Positions 5,376-8,408 of a DNA stretch of 8,408 nt are shown here, one piece after another; position 1 is the first letter of the stretch; each line of letters begins with the position of its first letter. The notes under the pieces were generated by a model, which worked only from the letters and a program-made list of their open reading frames with translations, searched no databases and was not told the origin of the DNA. The DNA comes from Opitutia bacterium. GTDB lineage: Bacteria; Verrucomicrobiota; Verrucomicrobiia; Opitutales; JANYDI01. A program made the position numbers and the translations under genes. The stretch lies in assembly GCA_025363695.1 (NCBI GenBank), contig JANYDI010000179.1:1-8408 (forward strand), in the 5' to 3' direction.

Positions 5376-6239
5376 ATGAATTCAGGAATGCAACTACCAC
5401 CCCAACGTCCCAGAGAAATCAAACTTCCTCCTTCTAGACCTAGAGAAGGGCCAGCCAAAGCGTTAAGAGAGGCTCCCAAGGGATTACCTGCACGTTCTAG
5501 CTCCTCAAAAGAGACAAAGGCAGACCGTCCTGCAATACTCAAGACTCGCCTCAAAGTTCCTTCTAGACCTAGAGAAGGGGCTCCCACAGCGTTAAGTACG
5601 CGTTCTAAGACAACGGTAGGGTCAGGCAGTCCTGAGACACCCAAGCGTCTCATCAACCCTCCTCCTTCTAGATCTTCTAGAAAAGCGGCTCCCAAAGCGT
5701 TAAGTACACGTTCTTCCTCTTTATCGACAGAGACGGGACCGAAATGGAAGGCTTCTGCGAAAACTTCAGCTAATACAACAATGCCACCGATAGCTATAGG
5801 CACCCGAGCTGTTCAAAAAATCGATACCCCCCACGTGCCTAATTATTCACAAGAAAAATTAGTGGGCATTATGAAAGACATTATTGAGGACCTAGGGAAA
5901 ACAGGTTCAAAAAAAGTAACTTTTGAACAGAGAGGAAAGGCTGTCTTCGTCACGCGTAATGGGACAACCCTTATTAATTTAAAAGATTTAGTAAAAAAAG
6001 CTGATATCTCCAATTTAAAGATAGACAAAGAACTCTCCAATAAGTTTTCTGATTTCCTGAATAAGGAGTATGGCAGTGAGGGGCCTAGCAAAGCAAAATC
6101 AAGGCTTTCAGAGAGTCCTCTTAGTCAAGGACTCACGAGTGGCTCTTTTCCTTTTTTGACTCCCGCTGACCTTAAGGCTGCACCTGAAGACTTGCTCTTG
6201 CATATTTTTTATAATCAAGCTTTGAATCAAGGCAAATAG
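5376..6239 (+). CDS. Hypothetical protein C, paralog of protein B
   Basis: I do not recognise this 287-residue protein. It is a clear paralog of the preceding gene. Residues 1-145 form a Pro/Ser/Arg/Lys-rich, probably disordered tail built from about three copies of a PSRPREGAPxALSTRS-like unit. The conserved domain starts at QKIDTPHVPNYSQEKL (Pro155 onward) and includes IMKDIIEDL, KAVFVTRNG, ADISNLKIDKE and FSDFLNKEYGSEGPSKA, ending near 238. The C-terminal tail DLKAAPEDLLLHIFYNQ (from 265) repeats the one in gene B, with six further residues. Compared with B, the segment between domain and tail is shorter. No signal peptide, membrane span or catalytic motif is seen. The start at 5376 is forced by the upstream in-frame stop and supported by the conserved promoter. 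The tandem arrangement with two related genes suggests local duplication followed by divergence. Confidence 0.85.
   Translation: MNSGMQLPPQRPREIKLPPSRPREGPAKALREAPKGLPARSSSSKETKADRPAILKTRLKVPSRPREGAPTALSTRSKTTVGSGSPETPKRLINPPPSRSSRKAAPKALSTRSSSLSTETGPKWKASAKTSANTTMPPIAIGTRAVQKIDTPHVPNYSQEKLVGIMKDIIEDLGKTGSKKVTFEQRGKAVFVTRNGTTLINLKDLVKKADISNLKIDKELSNKFSDFLNKEYGSEGPSKAKSRLSESPLSQGLTSGSFPFLTPADLKAAPEDLLLHIFYNQALNQGK
5427..5716 (+). repeat. Three intragenic repeats in gene C
   Basis: Units begin near 5427, 5558 and 5661, each with CCTTCTAGA followed by GGCTCCCAAAGCGTTAAG-type sequence; the last two continue into TACACGTTCT-type sequence. They encode variants of PSRPREGAPKALSTRS. A half unit (5468-5506, APKGLPARSSSS) lies between the first and second. 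Copies drift at synonymous and non-synonymous sites, so expansion is not very recent. A related half unit is in gene B at 4671-4700. Confidence 0.7.
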
Positions 6240-6250
6240 CCTTTTTTTCT
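6229..6250 (+). terminator. Probable weak intrinsic terminator after gene C
   Basis: AAGGC (6229-6233), AAATA, GCCTT (6239-6243), then a run of T to 6248. The stem overlaps the gene C stop codon. An outer TCAAG/CTTGA pairing could lengthen it. It would separate the unknown genes from brnQ, although the stem is short. Confidence 0.45.
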
Positions 6251-6286
6251 TGAAACCCCTCCCAAATTGTGTCATCTCCAAGCGCT

Positions 6287-7435
6287 ATGACACAGCCAAA
6301 ACGCATCCTCACAGCCGGATTTGCCATTTTTTCCATGTTCTTTGGATCGGGGAATCTGGTGTTTCCGATTGATATCGGGAAAACGGCCTTGGGTGGCTAT
6401 GGATGGGGAGTTTTGGGCTTGTTGCTTTCGGGTATCGGCATGCCTCTGCTGGGCATGCTCAGCGTGTTGCTTTATGGCAGTGATACGCGTGTTTATATGC
6501 AGCGTTTGGGGCGCTGGCCGGCCTTGGCATTGATGTTTATCATGCTATCACTCATGGGACCCTTTGGCGTCGGCGCACGCTGTCTTTTGGTCGCCCATGG
6601 CGGCGTGGCGCTTATGTGGCCTGCCCTGCCCTTGTTGCCCTTTGCGGTCGTATTTGGGGCTCTGGCTACTGTATTTGCCTACAAAGGACGCATGGTCGTG
6701 GAGGGCTTGGGGCGGGTGCTGACTCCGTTTTTACTGTTGGGAATTGCGGCTTTGATCGTTTTTGGCTTGCGGCAGGCTCCTGCTGTCCTGCCAGCCCCGC
6801 AGCCAGCTTGGGAGCTCTTTAAGAGCGCCTTCCTCACCGGCTATGAACTTATGGACCTATTGGCGGCTTTCTTTTTTTCAGCCACCATTTTGAGCTATTT
6901 CGCTGAAGATCAAGCCGATCCGAAAAAAACCTTCCTCCATGGTCTGGCGGCTTGTCTGGTCGGGGCCACGCTGTTAGCCCTAGTCTATGTCGGCTTTGTG
7001 GCCCTGGGAGCCCATTACGCTCCCGAGTTGGCCCATTGCCCCCAGCAATCCTATGTGCCTGCGATTGCAAAGCTGTGTCTGGGCGCCTGGGCGCTCCCGA
7101 TTGCCAGCGTCACCATAGCCCTGGCTTGCCTCACCACCCTGATTGTGCTCATCCGCCTCTTTGCTACCTTTTTACAAAGAGATCTATCCGGAAATCGCCT
7201 ACCCAATGAAGCCGCTTTGCTGATCACCCTAGCCTGCACCATCCTCACCGCACGTATCGGCTTTACCACGCTCACGGCCTTCCTCGGGCAGGCCCTCACC
7301 CTCGCCTATCCAGCCCTCGTCGCCTTTGCCATCGCTAGCATCATCGACCGCTTTTATCGCAGTAAGCTCTCCACTTGGGCCTTCTGGCTGGTTTTAGTGG
7401 GGGCATTGGGGGTTGATGCTGCGTCATGGAAGTGA
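6287..7435 (+). CDS. brnQ: Branched-chain amino acid:cation symporter (LIVCS family)
   Basis: An inner-membrane secondary transporter expected to import leucine, isoleucine and valine with Na+ or H+. It has 382 residues, somewhat shorter than typical BrnQ (about 400-440). The N-terminus ILTAGFAIFSMFFGSGNLVFPI is the family signature in the first helix, with the unwound Gly-Ser-Gly-Asn segment. About eleven hydrophobic spans follow, including YGWGVLGLLLSGIGMPLLGM, FVALGAHY after a long helix, and a final WAFWLVLVGALGV. The start is uncertain. ATG 6287 gives MTQPKRILTAGF, matching the short N-termini of relatives, whereas a GTG at 6269 would add six residues. No Shine-Dalgarno precedes either. 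The last codons (from 7390) form half of an inverted repeat with 7479-7502, so the C-terminus may have been reshaped by it. Hand counts give G 43 / C 22 in 6361-6480 but G 22 / C 53 in 7201-7320. Confidence 0.93.
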   Translation: MTQPKRILTAGFAIFSMFFGSGNLVFPIDIGKTALGGYGWGVLGLLLSGIGMPLLGMLSVLLYGSDTRVYMQRLGRWPALALMFIMLSLMGPFGVGARCLLVAHGGVALMWPALPLLPFAVVFGALATVFAYKGRMVVEGLGRVLTPFLLLGIAALIVFGLRQAPAVLPAPQPAWELFKSAFLTGYELMDLLAAFFFSATILSYFAEDQADPKKTFLHGLAACLVGATLLALVYVGFVALGAHYAPELAHCPQQSYVPAIAKLCLGAWALPIASVTIALACLTTLIVLIRLFATFLQRDLSGNRLPNEAALLITLACTILTARIGFTTLTAFLGQALTLAYPALVAFAIASIIDRFYRSKLSTWAFWLVLVGALGVDAASWK

Positions 7436-7502
7436 CTCACGCACCGTAAGTGCGCTACGCACTTCCCTTCCTTGCCTGAACCCCCAATGCCCCCCTAAAA
7501 CC
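7390..7502. repeat. Inverted repeat straddling the brnQ stop codon
   Basis: The 3' end of brnQ, GGTTTTAG...GGGGGCATTGGGGGTT (7390-7414), is repeated inverted at 7479-7502 with one inserted base. Between them is a second hairpin, AAGTGCG (7448-7454), CTA, CGCACTT (7458-7464), and GGAAGTG/CACTTCC (7428-7434 with 7460-7466) is an alternative. The first arm lies in coding sequence. A transcription-ending role is possible, though only a C-rich stretch, not a T-tract, follows. Confidence 0.8.
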
Positions 7503-7525
7503 GGGTCAAAGCAATTCTAAAAGCA

Positions 7526-7603
7526 CTCCCCGATCGCTTCGCGATCTGTGGGTGCCTTAGTATGGCCTATCAGGTAGCGATTTTATGAAATACGTAGTAT
7601 TTC
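7526..7603 (+). repeat. 78-bp dispersed repeat, right copy
   Basis: The partner of 3396-3473 in the opposite orientation, sharing CCCGATCGCTTCGCGA, GTGGG, GGTAGCGATTT and the AATACGTAGTATTT core. Its second half is the first three-quarters of the 7571-7619 palindrome, so the palindrome is part of the mobile or duplicated unit. Confidence 0.75.
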
Positions 7604-7619
7604 CTAAAATCGTTACCTG
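7571..7619. repeat. 49-bp palindrome next to the DUF502 gene
   Basis: CAGGTAGCGATTTTA (7571-7585) pairs with TAAAATCGTTACCTG (7605-7619) through 15 positions with one G-T wobble. After a single mismatch, an inner stem GAAATAC (7587-7593) pairs with GTATTTC (7597-7603) around GTA. The outer half CGGTAGCGATTTA also occurs at 3021 and, inverted, at 3416-3429. It stands in the same position relative to the GGATCC module as the 284-330 palindrome does upstream of mutS. Confidence 0.85.
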
Positions 7620-7656
7620 TAGGGGATCCTAAGGGGCGCAAGCGCCCCTTAGCCCT
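7615..7656 (+). repeat. GGATCC boundary module B3 (overlaps the DUF502 stop codon)
   Basis: ACCTGTAGGGGATCC leads into a perfect 11-bp hairpin, CTAAGGGGCGC (7629-7639) with GCGCCCCTTAG (7642-7652). The 42-bp module is repeated inverted at 8353-8395 with one indel and one substitution. The DUF502 stop codon (TAA on the - strand, 7649-7651) is inside the hairpin stem. Confidence 0.85.
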
Positions 7657-8272
7657 GTGCCGTCGGGTGTATGGCCCCGCAGGAAAGGATGAGCTTCATG
7701 GCCTCGGAAACGGACATGTCGAGGGTAATGATGTCGCTGGCGGGAAAGACGATGAGGAAGCCGCTGGTCGGGTTAGGGGTTGCGGGGATGAAGACGTAGA
7801 CGGCGTCCAGGTCGGCCTTGGTGCTGATCTCACTGCGGGTGCGGCTGGCTTCAAACCCGATCGCATAAGACCCTTTTTGCGGAAAGGGCACCAGCACGAC
7901 TTTGCTGAAAACCGACTTGTTTTGCTCCCGAATCATGTGCACAATCTGCTCGACCGTACTGTACACGGACTTTAAAAAAGGCACCGTAGAGATCGTTCGT
8001 TGAACCATTTGTATGAAAAAACGACCCAGTACGTAGCGGGAAGCATAGCCCAAAAGGGTGATCAGTATCGATACGATCACGATGGACACAGCACTGAGCA
8101 AGAGGCGGACGCCAAAATAGTTCCGCGCTGTGTCGCTGAGGAAACCAAAAAATACCTCGCTGAGCGGCTCTCCTAAGCGGTTAAGCAGGAAATACAGCAA
8201 AATAACCGTAACCCCCAAAGGCAGAAAAACAAAGATGCCCGTAACAAACGCCGTCCGTAATGACTTAAACAT
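7649..8272 (-). CDS. DUF502 family membrane protein
   Basis: A 207-residue protein of the DUF502 family, whose biochemical role is not established. Features seen in order: an N-terminal helix with the TGxFVFLPLGVT signature (residues about 10-30); a second hydrophobic span near 60-82; LLGYASRYVLGRFFIQMVQRTISTVPFLKSVYSTVEQI; VVLVPFPQKGSYAIGFEA; and the diagnostic VFIPATPNPTSGFLIVFP with DIITLDMSVSEAMKLILSCG near the C-terminus. Two helices anchor it in the membrane, with a soluble C-terminal domain. The length is normal for the family. The ATG at 8270-8272 has no Shine-Dalgarno but lies seven bases beyond a TATAGT -10 sequence. The gene converges on brnQ and is bracketed by inverted B3/B4 modules. 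The final Gln-Gly-stop is encoded by B3. The coding strand is G-rich at the 5' end (8161-8280: G 33, C 25) and strongly C-rich at the 3' end (7681-7800: G 18, C 51). Confidence 0.93.
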   Translation of the reverse strand: MFKSLRTAFVTGIFVFLPLGVTVILLYFLLNRLGEPLSEVFFGFLSDTARNYFGVRLLLSAVSIVIVSILITLLGYASRYVLGRFFIQMVQRTISTVPFLKSVYSTVEQIVHMIREQNKSVFSKVVLVPFPQKGSYAIGFEASRTRSEISTKADLDAVYVFIPATPNPTSGFLIVFPASDIITLDMSVSEAMKLILSCGAIHPTAQG

Positions 8273-8279
8273 GCCCGCG

Positions 8280-8309
8280 ACTATAGCCCCGGCGAGAGGA
8301 GGAGGGCAA
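8280..8309 (-). promoter_or_regulatory. Putative promoter of the DUF502 gene
   Basis: On the - strand, TTGCCC (8309-8304) and TATAGT (8285-8280; five of six to consensus) are 18 bases apart. The ATG begins seven bases after the -10, so the transcript would be leaderless or nearly so, in keeping with the absence of a ribosome-binding site. A single-copy prediction without comparative support. Confidence 0.45.
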
Positions 8310-8352
8310 GCTTTATTTGTGGGAAAGTCGAGGAAAGTGGAAGTGAAAGTGA

Positions 8353-8408
8353 AGGGCTAAGGGGCGCTCGCGCCCCTTAGGATCCCCTACAGGGTGCGAA
8401 TTGTTAAA
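8353..8408 (-). repeat. GGATCC boundary module B4 and truncated palindrome
   Basis: A perfect 11-bp hairpin, CTAAGGGGCGC (8357-8367) with GCGCCCCTTAG (8370-8380), then GGATCC (8380-8385), CCTACAGGGT, and the first arm of a palindrome (from 8394) that the window edge cuts. It is the inverted mate of B3 across the DUF502 gene, and the palindrome arm resembles that at 284-330 upstream of mutS rather than the one beside B3. Confidence 0.85.

Noticed and set aside
6269..6286. GTG start for brnQ adding six residues
   Set aside because: No ribosome-binding site or promoter supports it, and homologs begin close to the first helix as with ATG 6287; not fully excluded.
3546..7435. Classical transposon or genomic island carrying the unknown genes and brnQ
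   Set aside because: No transposase, integrase, tRNA or target-site duplication was found. Only the bracketing inverted repeats remain, reported as a finding rather than a mobile element call.
8130..8360. 76-codon ORF on the + strand over the start of the DUF502 gene
   Set aside because: It is antisense to a strongly supported gene, has biased low-complexity sequence, and ends inside the B4 repeat.

Overview
The window carries six protein genes, about half of it conserved housekeeping sequence and half family-specific sequence, separated by unusually dense palindromic and inverted repeats. The layout on the + strand is a repeat-rich leader (1-404), mutS (405-2936), a 600-bp repeat-packed intergenic region (2937-3545), three tandem genes of no family I recognise (3546-4268, 4329-5309, 5376-6239), and a BrnQ-type branched-chain amino acid transporter (6287-7435). 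A second repeat-rich spacer (7436-7648) follows, and then a DUF502 membrane protein on the - strand (7649-8272) closed off by another repeat at the window edge.

The organism is a bacterium, most likely of the Planctomycetes-Verrucomicrobia-Chlamydiae group. The MutS resembles verrucomicrobial and chlamydial MutS as I remember them, for example the stretch GKLVKRE followed by an ILTP motif and DDLARGQSTFMVEM. The BrnQ N-terminus (GFAIFSMFFGSGNLVFP) resembles the chlamydial transporter, and DUF502 proteins occur in these phyla. This is recall and inference, not a search. The three unknown genes (AT-richer, with long Ser/Pro/Lys/Arg-rich N-termini and tandem duplication) look like fast-evolving lineage-specific, possibly secreted, proteins; a host-associated lifestyle would fit but is not shown.

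The three unknown genes are one family. The second and third are clear paralogs with the same promoter block, the same C-terminal domain and the same C-terminal tail. The first shares only a divergent version of the domain. The promoter block places the predicted transcription start exactly on the conserved ATG, so both genes are probably translated from leaderless mRNA. No gene in the window has a convincing Shine-Dalgarno sequence.

Two large-scale patterns are not explained by the gene list. First, mutS and the DUF502 gene are each bracketed by inward-facing copies of one module (a palindrome, then GGATCC, then a GC-rich perfect hairpin), and the block of unknown genes plus brnQ is bracketed by a different 78-bp inverted repeat. 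Second, mutS, brnQ and the DUF502 gene all change from G-rich to C-rich on their coding strand between their 5' and 3' halves. The unknown genes do not show this switch. No rRNA, tRNA, CRISPR array, transposase or integrase was seen.
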